A DNA stretch of 64,000 bases from Acidobacteriota bacterium (GTDB taxonomy: Bacteria > Acidobacteriota > Vicinamibacteria > Vicinamibacterales > UBA8438), in assembly GCA_026708265.1 (NCBI GenBank), contig JAPOVI010000370.1:1-64000 (forward strand), read 5' to 3'. Below are positions 1-7,042 of this stretch, one piece after another (position 1 is the stretch's first letter; every line of letters starts with the position of its first letter). The position numbers and the translations under genes were made by a program. The notes beneath the pieces were generated by a model that did not search any database, was not told the DNA's origin, and worked only from the letters and a program-made list of their open reading frames with translations.

Positions 1-933
1 CTGGTAGAACTCGTGCCCGGACACGCGGCCCTCGCGGGTTACCCGCATATCGCACACCATGGCCAGCCGGTCCTCGCGGGGCACCAGCGAGCAGATCCCG
101 TTGGACAGTCTCTCCGGCAGCATCGGTACGACGCGGTCGGGCAGATAGACGCTATTGCCCCGCTCGCGGGCTTCCCGGTCCAGTGCGGAGCCGGTCTTGA
201 CGTAGTGGGCCACGTCCGCGATGGCGACCACGAGCCGCCAGCCGTTGCGGCGCGGTACCGCGAACACCGCATCATCGAAATCTCGCGCGTCGGCCCCGTC
301 GATCGTCACCAGGGGCATGCCGCGGAGGTCCTTCCGCGCCTTGGCGACGTCCCGCGGCACGGATGCAGGCACATCGACCCGGTCTACCGCCACAGGCCAA
401 GTCGTGGGGATGCGGTAGGCGGCCAGCATCGCGGCAGCCGCTCGGGCCGACTCGCCGCCGGCTTCGACAAGGCGTTTGACCCGTCCGGTCACCCCGGCAA
501 ACGACGTGGCGAGAACCTCCACTTCAACCACCGCGCCGGATGGGGCGTGGGGTTCCTCCACGAGGTCGATGCGCTGTCTGTACTCCGGGTCAAGGGATTC
601 GACGAACCAGGACCGCGGTCTGCCGTCCAGCCGTCCGACCACCGAGGACGGCGGCTTCGACACGGCCTCTTCGCCCTCGTCGGTAAGCCTATATCGCCCT
701 TTCTTCGACAGCGCGACGTCGCCGCTGGCGACAAGTCCGTCGACAACCCGGCGCAATGTCCGCGATGCCGGACCCCGGGGTAGGCGCAAGTGCCGGATCA
801 ACTCCGACCAACTCGCCTCGCCGATGGCGCCGATCGCGTCGCGAACCGCACCGGGCGCCAATCGGGTAGCCGATGGCCGCCGCTGACGGTCCCCACCCGA
901 GTGATCATGCCGCAGTAAACGGCCCTTGGGCAT
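1..933 (-). CDS. rnr: RNase R, 5' part (runs off the left edge)
   Basis: Processive 3'-5' exoribonuclease of the RNB family, which degrades structured RNA in the cytoplasm. Only the first 311 codons are in the window. The start ATG at 933-931 opens an N-terminal basic segment and a winged-helix-like stretch (about residues 24-75). Near residue 205 the RNB catalytic signature TIDGADARDFDDAV appears, with the aspartates that bind the catalytic metal, followed by VAIADVAHYV and SVYLPDRVVPMLPERLSNG, as in RNase R/RNase II. The reading frame is open to position 1. RNase R is favoured over RNase II by the N-terminal winged-helix region, but the S1 domain and C-terminal tail lie outside the window. 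It diverges from the Uma2 gene at 1152 and is the clearest chromosomal gene here. Confidence 0.88.
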   Translation of the reverse strand, partial: MPKGRLLRHDHSGGDRQRRPSATRLAPGAVRDAIGAIGEASWSELIRHLRLPRGPASRTLRRVVDGLVASGDVALSKKGRYRLTDEGEEAVSKPPSSVVGRLDGRPRSWFVESLDPEYRQRIDLVEEPHAPSGAVVEVEVLATSFAGVTGRVKRLVEAGGESARAAAAMLAAYRIPTTWPVAVDRVDVPASVPRDVAKARKDLRGMPLVTIDGADARDFDDAVFAVPRRNGWRLVVAIADVAHYVKTGSALDREARERGNSVYLPDRVVPMLPERLSNGICSLVPREDRLAMVCDMRVTREGRVSGHEFYQ

Positions 934-1151
934 TGCGGCGGTCTCTGTGCAACAACAAGACGGCAGCGTAAGCGACCGGCGCCGCGAGTGCCATGAACAA
1001 TCGATTTTTCCGTCCGACAACGGTTCGCCGGCCCCGCAGATTTCAGCGATGTCGCACGCGAATCCGGGCCGATGTCTGTAACGCCCGCGGTCAGGGGCGG
1101 GCCATGCTTGCACGCCCATCGCTGCGCCGGGAACACCTGTGGTACTTTCCA

Positions 1152-1952
1152 ATGATGCCTACCGAATCCCCTCCCCCCGCAACGCACGCTGCCGCAACGG
1201 CAGCCGTGCCACCATCCGTCGCGCGGCAGCCGTCGTTGGCCGCACGCCATGCCCGGGCGCTTTACCGACCGGTGCCGCCGGTCGGCTATGACGACGAAGG
1301 CCATCCCGAGAGCGACTCCGCAACCGTGGAAAGCCTCACCCACGACGACATCCGGGCGTACGCGATCCGCGCGCTGCGGATCCGATACGCGGCGCACCCG
1401 GGTTTCTTCGCCGGAGGGGACCTCGGGCTGCTGTTCGAGCGCGGCAATCCGGCTGCGGTCATGGCGCCCGACCTCCTCGTGTCGTTCGGGGCCGGCGGCC
1501 ACGCGCGCTCATCCTACAAGCTGTGGCAGGAGCCGGTGCCAGACCTGGTGATGGAACTGCTGTCGCCGAAAACCTGGCGACGCGACGTCGAGGCGAAGCC
1601 GGGCCTCTACGAGGAGCTTGGCGTGCGCGAGTTCTGGCTGTTCGATCCGATCGGCAAGCTGCCGCGCCCGGTCAACGGCTGGCGCCTCGATGCCGACGTC
1701 TATGCGCCCATGCCTAGCCTGCCCGACGGCGGCTACCGCAGCACCGTGCTGAATCTCGACCTAGTGGCGGACGGCGACGGCTTCCGGTTCCGAGATCCGG
1801 CGACCGGCGAGCTCTTACCGGACCATGCGGAGACCGCCACGGCGCTCCGGGTGTCGGAGACCGCGCGCCGCCAGGCGGAGTCGGCACGGCGGGTGGCGGA
1901 GGCACGCGTGGCCGAGCTTGAGGCGTTGCTGCGGCGATCCGACCATCCTTGA
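1152..1952 (+). CDS. Uma2-family (DUF820) PD-(D/E)XK nuclease-like protein
   Basis: Member of the Uma2 family of putative restriction-endonuclease-fold proteins; their cellular role is unknown. About 266 residues. The fold signature is visible: APDLLVSF, then PDLVMELLSPKTWRRD with the acidic residue of the E-x-K type motif, KPGLYEELGVREFWLFDP, which is the typical Uma2 core. The C-terminal 35 residues form an Arg/Ala/Glu-rich helix, probably a coiled coil. Two adjacent in-frame ATGs at 1152 and 1155 fit the family start; an upstream ATG at 993 would add 53 Arg-rich residues without similarity to the family. The gene lies 68 bp before the tRNA and belongs to the chromosome, not the ICE. Confidence 0.8.
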   Translation: MMPTESPPPATHAAATAAVPPSVARQPSLAARHARALYRPVPPVGYDDEGHPESDSATVESLTHDDIRAYAIRALRIRYAAHPGFFAGGDLGLLFERGNPAAVMAPDLLVSFGAGGHARSSYKLWQEPVPDLVMELLSPKTWRRDVEAKPGLYEELGVREFWLFDPIGKLPRPVNGWRLDADVYAPMPSLPDGGYRSTVLNLDLVADGDGFRFRDPATGELLPDHAETATALRVSETARRQAESARRVAEARVAELEALLRRSDHP

Positions 1953-2020
1953 ATTGCTTTTGCCGGCGCCGCCCGATGTGTGTTCAACCGCAGCCCGCTG
2001 TAGTAAAGTCGCGCGCCCAC

Positions 2021-2107
2021 GCCGAGGTGGTGAAATTGGTAGACACGCTAGCTTCAGGTGCTAGTGGGGGTAACCCCGTGGAGGTTCAAGTCCTCTCCTC
2101 GGCACCA
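2021..2107 (+). tRNA. tRNA-Leu (anticodon CAG), ICE insertion site
   Basis: The cloverleaf is complete: acceptor GCCGAGG pairs with CCTCGGC, the anticodon stem CTAGC/GCTAG encloses the loop TTCAGGT (anticodon CAG), there is a long variable arm as expected for Leu, the T-loop is GTTCAAGTC, and CCA is encoded at 2105-2107. Its intact 3' end next to an excisionase gene marks it as the probable attachment site of the ICE that follows. Confidence 0.95.
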
Positions 2108-2273
2108 CACACGTCACATAAGCACTTGATTTGAAAAGATTTTTCAGATTCTTCGGAGTTGCGTAGCACTTTTCGTAGCACTTGTCGGTCTAGCTGCCCA
2201 CCCGGGCTATTGTAACCCCGTGAAATCCGTGTATATGGAAGTGCCAGTTCCCGCTAGCTGAAGGGATTCTGGC
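2088..2273. other. Probable left attachment (att) region of the ICE
   Basis: This 186-bp stretch starts in the tRNA 3' end and ends at the AlpA gene. It is more AT-rich than its surroundings. The 7-mer AGCACTT occurs three times in the same orientation (2121, 2165, 2177), the last two inside a 10-bp direct repeat CGTAGCACTT (2162-2171 and 2174-2183). Short direct repeats beside a core site suit arm-type binding sites for integrase or excisionase. The matching right end is not in the window, so the exact core cannot be fixed. Confidence 0.5.
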
Positions 2274-2504
2274 ATGACCACGAACCACACCTCCCTCTCT
2301 CCGTCCCGCCGCGGCGTCGAGCCCCGCGTCCTCCGGATCGCGGACCTCGAAGAGATGCTGCGGGTCTCCAAGCGCACGATCTACTACTGGATCGCCAACG
2401 GGAGATTCCCCCGCTCCGACGTGGAGCTGGGGTCGCAGTTGCGCGCGTGGCGCACGGAGACTGTGGCGGCCTGGCTCGAGTCCAGAACCGTCGATCCGGC
2501 CTAG
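2274..2504 (+). CDS. AlpA-family excisionase/transcription regulator
   Basis: Small DNA-binding protein of the AlpA/MerR-like helix-turn-helix type that directs excision of prophages and ICEs or activates their integrase. 76 residues: LRIADLEEMLRVSKRTIYYWIANGRFPRS is the winged-helix DNA-binding unit (about residues 20-49), followed by LRAWRTETVAAWLESR, the usual C-terminal helix. The length is normal for the family. It is the first ICE gene after the tRNA, 166 bp past its CCA end, which fits a recombination directionality factor. The integrase is not beside it but about 6 kb away. Confidence 0.8.
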   Translation: MTTNHTSLSPSRRGVEPRVLRIADLEEMLRVSKRTIYYWIANGRFPRSDVELGSQLRAWRTETVAAWLESRTVDPA

Positions 2505-2886
2505 GGGCGGATTGTCAGGGGACGTGGGCCCGACGTTGAGTCGGTCGACGTCCCGATAGGGGTTCTGACGGGGAGGTCGCATGCGGGCAACGGACGGAGG
2601 TATTCAAGCCGCATGGCGGCGCGTCTCCCTGAGCTTTTCGGCTAGCGGTATCGCGTGTTGGGGGCGGCCGGCTCGTCCGGGCGCCCGTCGTGACGGGCCT
2701 TCACCGATCGGAACGAGGCGGGCCCGGAGTCCTTGGATTCCGGGCCATGGGCGCGCTCGTGCCGGTGAACGTTGCCGGCGGCCAACGCCGCCGGGGCCCG
2801 CGGATCAAGGGGCACGCGTCGGTCGGACGGGGCGCAGGACCGGCGAACGTCGGCCCAGGCGGGCCTCGTCGTCGGGGAGGTGAGCG
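2505..2886 (+). other. Leader/intergenic region with nested hairpins
   Basis: No convincing gene. It is GC-rich and full of inverted repeats: GCCCGTC/GACGGGC around 2682-2697, GGCCCGGA/TTCCGGGCC around 2730-2755, TTCACCG (2700-2706) pairing with CGGTGAA (2761-2767), and GGCGGC/GCCGCC near 2777-2792. These nest into one branched structure just upstream of the winged-helix gene. The architecture recalls the eleven minus-strand leader elements but the arm sequences differ, so it is not counted among them. A GGAGG ribosome site lies just before 2887. Confidence 0.4.
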
Positions 2887-4254
2887 ATGTGCGACTGCGG
2901 CGCGAACGGGCCACAGCGAGTGGCAATGGCAACGGTGGTGGAGGGATGCGGGAACCTGGGCGTCGGGACGCCCACGCAGTACGTGGCCCGCTGGACGGAA
3001 GTGGCGGTCGTTGCGCGCGAGCGCGGCTACCTCGCTCCGGACTCGGTGGTGTCGTTCGACGACGCAGCGGCCGTGGACGCCGCCCGTCCCGGCATCGAGA
3101 ACGCGCTTTGGGCGGCGATCGCGCGCGAGGAGGACTGCGGCGAGGCGCAGGCCCGGGAGAGGACGGCTGGACTCCTGAGGAGGCTCGACCGGCCGAAGCG
3201 GTCGGCGGGAGACGGCGGGCGGGGCAAGCGGCGTCACGTGGCGTGTCCGACGGCCTTGCGGGAGGTGCTGGACGGGTCGATCGAGCACGAGGAGCGCTGG
3301 AACCGTTGCGCGGAGCTCGTCGCCGAACGCGGTCTGTCCATGAAGGCCGCGTCGCTGCTGTTCGCCACGACGATGTTCTGCTTCACGAGGGACCTGGTGT
3401 GCACCAAGACGCGGTCGGAGCTCATGTCCATGACCGGCATTCGCACGCCGGCTTCGTTCGCGGCGGCGGTGCGGGAACTGATGGGACAGTCGCTGTTGTC
3501 GCCGAAGGACGGCGCGCCGCGGACGTCGTGGTACCTGGGCGATGGGTTCTGGGGCGGGCTGCTGGCGGACGAGGATCTCGACACCCCGGTGGCGACGCTG
3601 GTGCGGAGCCGGAAGGCGGCGGCGAGTGGTCGGAACCGGGTGCGGGAGAGCACTGGTACGGAAAACCGAACCAGTGCGAAGAGTGCGCAGGGCGAGACAC
3701 CGTCTACTGGTGTCGAAAACCGGACCAGCGGAACGGCGGCGCGGGAAGATGCGCCGAGCGGGGATGCCCCGAGGGGCGCAGGTGCTGGCGTGGACGTCGG
3801 GACGGCCACTGGTATCGAAAACCGAACCAGTGAAATGCGCAGCAACGGGAGGGCGAAAGTGACGGTGGCGACGTTCGCGGCGCAGGAACTGGCGCAGGAT
3901 CCGGTCGGGAACATGATCGCGGAGCGCTTGGCGGAATACTACGGGAAGCGCGGCGAGTACCGCGTCGCGCGGGCGCGCCTACGGGGCCTGGCGGGCCGGA
4001 TTCGGGAGGACATCGAAGGCAGCGGGGCGCCGGACGGAAGTCGCGGCCAGCCGGAGCGCCGGGACGCGGCGTCGGTCGCGCGGTCGCGCTGCCGCTGGTG
4101 CAACAGTCCGTTCGACCACGCCGCGGCTCGCGGGGACCGGGGCGACGGGGTCTGCAGGGGCTGCGACGGGAGACGGTCGCGGGACGGGCCGGTTCCAGTG
4201 GGGTTCGTTGCCGATGATCTTTCCCGGCGGCTGGGGCGGGGCGCGGGCCGGTGA
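2887..4254 (+). CDS. Winged-helix protein, candidate replication initiator, with TGxENRTS repeats
   Basis: Not assigned to a named family. 455 residues. Residues about 140-215 form a helix-turn-helix/winged-helix region (SMKAASLLFATTMFCF, then RSELMSMTGIRTPASFAAAV). Three repeats TGxENRTS follow (residues about 255, 274 and 308), encoded by near-identical 26-bp palindromes. The C-terminus has a CxxC...CxxC zinc-ribbon-like motif (CRWCNSPF...CRGC). Position next to the att end, the winged helix, iteron-like palindromes inside the gene, and a DnaA-box-like site with an A-rich tract downstream together suggest a plasmid-type replication initiator; a regulator is the main alternative. The start is set by GGAGG shortly before the ATG. 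Confidence 0.5.
   Translation: MCDCGANGPQRVAMATVVEGCGNLGVGTPTQYVARWTEVAVVARERGYLAPDSVVSFDDAAAVDAARPGIENALWAAIAREEDCGEAQARERTAGLLRRLDRPKRSAGDGGRGKRRHVACPTALREVLDGSIEHEERWNRCAELVAERGLSMKAASLLFATTMFCFTRDLVCTKTRSELMSMTGIRTPASFAAAVRELMGQSLLSPKDGAPRTSWYLGDGFWGGLLADEDLDTPVATLVRSRKAAASGRNRVRESTGTENRTSAKSAQGETPSTGVENRTSGTAAREDAPSGDAPRGAGAGVDVGTATGIENRTSEMRSNGRAKVTVATFAAQELAQDPVGNMIAERLAEYYGKRGEYRVARARLRGLAGRIREDIEGSGAPDGSRGQPERRDAASVARSRCRWCNSPFDHAAARGDRGDGVCRGCDGRRSRDGPVPVGFVADDLSRRLGRGAGR
3651..3832. repeat. Three iteron-like 26-bp palindromes inside the initiator-like gene
   Basis: Copies at 3651-3676, 3705-3730 and 3807-3832 share the consensus ACTGGTRYSGAAAACCGR followed by ACCAGY. Each is an inverted repeat (CACTGGT/ACCAGTG) around GAAAAC. 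The first copy extends to a 10-bp stem with an AAAA loop and one A-A mismatch. Start-to-start distances are 54 and 102 bp, multiples of three, so each encodes TGxENRTS. Third-position changes fall mainly in the centre while the arms are kept, as expected if the DNA is under selection. Confidence 0.75.
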
Positions 4255-4337
4255 CACCGACTCGGACCGGGCACGCCATGCTCCGGCCAGGAGCGCTGTC
4301 TGTCTAGCGACTAGCGGTAGAGAAGCGCCACGATACC

Positions 4338-4346
4338 TGTGGACAA
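4338..4346. promoter_or_regulatory. DnaA-box-like site
   Basis: TGTGGACAA matches the reverse of the DnaA box TTATCCACA at 8 of 9 positions. It lies 84 bp past the initiator-like gene. A single site of this quality can arise by chance; its value is its company: palindromic repeats upstream and an A-rich tract downstream. Confidence 0.4.
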
Positions 4347-4357
4347 CTTGTGAACAG

Positions 4358-4379
4358 ACGGCCCTTCGGGGCCGTTTTT
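4358..4379 (+). terminator. Rho-independent terminator after the initiator-like gene
   Basis: A perfect stem ACGGCCC/GGGCCGT with a TTCG loop is followed by TTTTT. Oriented for the plus strand, 104 bp past the stop of the winged-helix gene. The opposite direction lacks a T-tract. Confidence 0.9.
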
Positions 4380-4458
4380 CATGGGCGGAAGGTTCGCAAA
4401 GCGACACTTGCCAAGTGCGCGTTGCCGCACCGTCCCGGTTCGGCCATTGCGATCACCC

Positions 4459-4499
4459 AAGCAAAAGCAAAAGAAAAGAGAAAAAAGAAAGCAAAAGCA
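4459..4499. other. A-rich purine tract, possible DNA-unwinding element
   Basis: Forty-one bases made almost only of A and G with a few C (repeats of GCAAAA and GAAAA), in surroundings of over 65% GC. It lies 80 bp past the terminator and 115 bp past the DnaA-box-like site. Such tracts occur at replication origins, but no function is shown here; the flanking 4255-4705 contains no convincing gene. Confidence 0.4.
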
Positions 4500-4705
4500 G
4501 CCGACGCTGGCGCGGCGGGCGGGGCGGCGGGGTCGACGTCGCCGCTACGCGGACTCAAGCGGGCGGTAGCGGCGAGCGTTCTTTGCGCTCAGGGGATGGG
4601 TGACCGCGCACCTCGGTGTCGGGTCGGGAGAAGCCGCCGGGACGCGTCCGCGCGCAGAGGAGGGACACGCGGACGCGCCGGCGGCACGGGGTGGGAGAGA
4701 CCCCG

Positions 4706-4984
4706 TCAGAACGGAATGTCGTCGTCGAAGTCGTCGAAGCCGTTGCCGGACTCCGCGGCGGCCCGGGGCTCGGGTCGGGTGCGCTCGGGGCGCGGGTTGC
4801 GGTCGTCGTCGAACGGCGGGAACAGGACGATCTCGCCGCCCACGCTCAGGTTGTCGTCGATGAGGATGGTGTAGCCGTCGGCGCGCTTGTGCGGGAAGGC
4901 GACGCCGACGCGGGTGCGGAACACGCGCTCCTCGCCGTCGATCTCGCGCCTGCTCGAGGTGAAGGCGATGAGTCGGTTGTCCAT
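4706..4984 (-). CDS. Small protein with an SSB-type acidic C-terminal tip
   Basis: 92 residues, not recognisable as an OB-fold SSB. The body has VGVAFPHKRADGYTILID and LSVGGEIVLFPPFDDD, shared with the paralogue at 28343-28594 (VGAAFPHK..., LSVHGELVLFPP). The last residues, FDDFDDDIPF, equal the canonical tip by which bacterial SSB recruits PriA, RecG, RecQ and other partners; the paralogue lacks it. The start at 4984 is chosen because AGGAG precedes it by 7 bases; the longer reading frame adds 12 residues without a ribosome site. Leader element copy 1 lies 63 bp upstream. Inferred role: acts on ICE single-stranded DNA, or recruits or mimics host SSB partners. Confidence 0.6.
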   Translation of the reverse strand: MDNRLIAFTSSRREIDGEERVFRTRVGVAFPHKRADGYTILIDDNLSVGGEIVLFPPFDDDRNPRPERTRPEPRAAAESGNGFDDFDDDIPF

Positions 4985-5047
4985 GGGGTTGCTCCTGTGG
5001 ATGGACGGAAAGCTCGCCACACGGACCGCGCCGGACGCGGGCGGTCG

Positions 5048-5088
5048 GTCAAGGCCGCCGCCAGGCGCCCCGAAGGGGTTGCCTTGAC
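5048..5088 (-). promoter_or_regulatory. Structured leader element, copy 1
   Basis: Outer stem GTCAAGGC (5048-5055) / GCCTTGAC (5081-5088). Inside are two hairpins on the plus strand: CGCC-GCCA-GGCG and CCCC-GAA-GGGG. It lies upstream of the SSB-tipped gene on the minus strand. Confidence 0.8.
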
Positions 5089-5146
5089 GGCCGCCGCGAC
5101 CGGCGCGAGGGTGGCAGGCGGCTTTTCGTCTGCGGCTGGTCGAGCG

Positions 5147-5956
5147 TCAGGCGTCGGCCAGATTCTCGATGTGGCGGCAACGCGGAAAGGTCTCGCAGCC
5201 CAGGAACCTGCGACCGGCGTGGTCGCCGCGCTTCGCCGTGCGGACGACCAGTCGTCCGCCGCATCGCGGGCACAAGGGCCTGGTATCGGTCCGATCGGCA
5301 AGGTCGGGATCGGGCGAGGGCGTGGCCGCGCCGCTGGCCGGGCGGACGCCTTGGACAAGGGCGAGCTGGGCCTCGCCGTCCACGAGCCGGATCGGCTTGC
5401 CGGCGGCGAACCGCCGAGCGTCCTCCGTGAAGTCGCCGGAGCAGACGATGACGGCCTGCTGCGCGCGCTCGGCCGCGAGGACGCCGTAGACCTCGCGAAC
5501 CACGCGTACGCCGACGCGGCGGGTGAGCCAGTTCTTGCATTGGACGAGATGGAGCGCGCCGTTGCGGCGAAGCCGGATGTCTACCCCGCCGTCGGGCCCG
5601 GGCTCGTCGTTCTCGACGACGCGGTAGCCGTCCCGGCGGTACGCTTCGGCGACGAGCTCCTCGAACTCGCGCCACGAAAGCGCGCGTATGGAGGCGAGGC
5701 CCGTCTGGCGGTCGAGAAGGCGGCGCTTGCGGCGGGCGGCGAAGAACGAAAGCACGGCGCCGAGGACGAACAGGGCGCCGACGACGATGCCGAGGAAGCC
5801 GAAGGCGGGCCCGAACAGGGGCGCGAGGAGATTGTCGCCGAGGATGGCGGGAACGCCCCGGGACAGGAAGACGTAGGCCAGCGGAGCCAGCAGGAGGTTC
5901 GCCCACCAGGGCAGGAGCGTGAGCAACGGGAACAGGTCGTCGTTCTTCCTGGGCAT
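5147..5956 (-). CDS. Membrane-anchored Mrr-like restriction endonuclease with zinc-ribbon
   Basis: 269 residues. Two hydrophobic spans (about residues 10-30 and 40-68) anchor the protein. An Mrr/PD-(D/E)XK domain follows: LSWREFEELVAEAYRRDGY, then GPDGGVDIRL (catalytic D), LHLVQCKNW (Q-x-K catalytic pair), then VREVYGVLAAERAQQAVIV. The C-terminus is a topoisomerase-type zinc ribbon, CPRCGG...FLGCETFPRC. The order TM-TM-nuclease-C4 ribbon is common among bacterial restriction-endonuclease-like membrane proteins. The start at 5956 gives MPRKNDD, right before the first membrane span; the longer frame adds 43 low-complexity residues. It probably cleaves foreign or modified DNA, but its target is unknown. 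Confidence 0.75.
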   Translation of the reverse strand: MPRKNDDLFPLLTLLPWWANLLLAPLAYVFLSRGVPAILGDNLLAPLFGPAFGFLGIVVGALFVLGAVLSFFAARRKRRLLDRQTGLASIRALSWREFEELVAEAYRRDGYRVVENDEPGPDGGVDIRLRRNGALHLVQCKNWLTRRVGVRVVREVYGVLAAERAQQAVIVCSGDFTEDARRFAAGKPIRLVDGEAQLALVQGVRPASGAATPSPDPDLADRTDTRPLCPRCGGRLVVRTAKRGDHAGRRFLGCETFPRCRHIENLADA

Positions 5957-6056
5957 CGGATCCTGCAGAGACGAGCGGGGTAGCCCGGATCGTATTGCAC
6001 GGGGTCGCGCGCGAACAGAGGGCATCCGCGGCGCGGGTCCACGGTCGGGGAAGGCG

Positions 6057-6464
6057 CTAGGGTGCTGCGCGCCGTTCGTTGGCAACCGTTCGGCAGACGT
6101 GCGCCAGGGACGGGAAGCGATGCGCGAGTGCGCGCAACGCGCGGGTGCGAAGAACTGCGATCACGTCGTCGCGGCGTCCGTGGCCGTAGTGCGCGGCGAT
6201 GTCGGCCACGAGCTCCTCGTAGTTCGTGCACGAATGGCGCAGATCGTTCACGGCGTCCCGGCGCACGGCGTCGGCAGCTTGCCGACCGCTGGCTTGCTCG
6301 ACTTGCCGCGCATGGCGCTCTGCGCGCGCCGCGAGGGGGGCCGCGTGGCGGTCGTAGACGAGAAGGGTCGCGCGGCGCGCCCAGTTGAGGGGATCGGACG
6401 CGAGCAACGCGGCGTGGGGCGGTGCGTCCGGGTCGATGGCGCTATCGGCCGGGACGGCGGTCAT
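6057..6464 (-). CDS. Hypothetical ICE protein coupled to the PFL_4669-family gene
   Basis: 135 residues, mostly helical and Arg/Ala-rich; no family recognised. The ATG at 6464 overlaps the stop of the upstream gene as ATGA, so the two are translationally coupled and probably work together. Recognisable stretches are NWARRATLLVYDRHAAP and RRDAVNDLRHSCTNYEELVADIAAHYG. Nothing suggests a catalytic site or membrane segment. The coupling makes it a credible gene even without a family match. Confidence 0.6.
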   Translation of the reverse strand: MTAVPADSAIDPDAPPHAALLASDPLNWARRATLLVYDRHAAPLAARAERHARQVEQASGRQAADAVRRDAVNDLRHSCTNYEELVADIAAHYGHGRRDDVIAVLRTRALRALAHRFPSLAHVCRTVANERRAAP

Positions 6465-7042
6465 GACGAAAGCGCCGGCTGCTGCGCGCCGCCGAGACGG
6501 TTGGCCACGGCGACGGCGGACCGGGGAATGTTGGCGATGGCGATGCGGATTTCCCGGGACAGGTGTCGCGCGCCGTTCGACGGCAGGTCGCGGCGGTTCA
6601 GGTACGTCGACGTGGCGAACGCGGCGCGGACGCAGGCGTCGTAGTCGAGGAGCAGTTCGGCGTAGGCGGTGACCAGCGGGTCCGAGTGGGGATTGAGGCG
6701 CGGGGACGTCCAGGGGCGCGGCGGCAGGCCGCGCAGGAAGGCGTCGCGCATCGCGTTGTCGGCATGGCGCCAGGACCGGACGCCGCTGAGGGCGGCGCCG
6801 AGGCGTTCGCGGGTCTCGGCGAGCCACCAGGCGGCGTCGGGATCGTCGGCGTGCGCCCGGACGGTGGCGATCGCGGTGGCGTAGTCGACGATGGAAGGGA
6901 TCGAGTGCTTGCGGCTGCGGTCGCCTGAATGGCCCCACCAGAGTTGCTGGGCCTCGGGGGAGCGGATCGGGTGGCGTCGAGGCGCGTCGGGTGGGCGGGA
7001 AGCGTTGGGGCGTCGGGGAGCGGTCGAGCTAGGGCGGCGCAT
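6461..7042 (-). CDS. Integrating conjugative element protein, PFL_4669 (TIGR03761/DUF1845) family
   Basis: 193 residues of the family found in most genomic-island ICEs, related to AcaB-type regulators; the exact role in this element is unknown. Family-like features are QQLWWGHSGDRSRKHSIPSI, the DDPDAAWWLAETRERL motif, LNPHSDPLVTAYAELLLDYD, and a C-terminal helical segment. The first 25 residues are Pro/Arg-rich. ATG at 7042 is used; a GTG two codons upstream is an alternative. It is followed by the coupled 135-residue gene. Confidence 0.65.
   Translation of the reverse strand: MRRPSSTAPRRPNASRPPDAPRRHPIRSPEAQQLWWGHSGDRSRKHSIPSIVDYATAIATVRAHADDPDAAWWLAETRERLGAALSGVRSWRHADNAMRDAFLRGLPPRPWTSPRLNPHSDPLVTAYAELLLDYDACVRAAFATSTYLNRRDLPSNGARHLSREIRIAIANIPRSAVAVANRLGGAQQPALSS

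Noticed and set aside
3651-3832. CRISPR array
   Set aside because: Only three repeats with unequal spacing, inside a gene and in frame, without cas genes.
2772-3833. 353-codon plus-strand frame overlapping the initiator-like gene
   Set aside because: Arg/Gly-rich shadow; the 2887 frame has a ribosome site and domain-like sequence.
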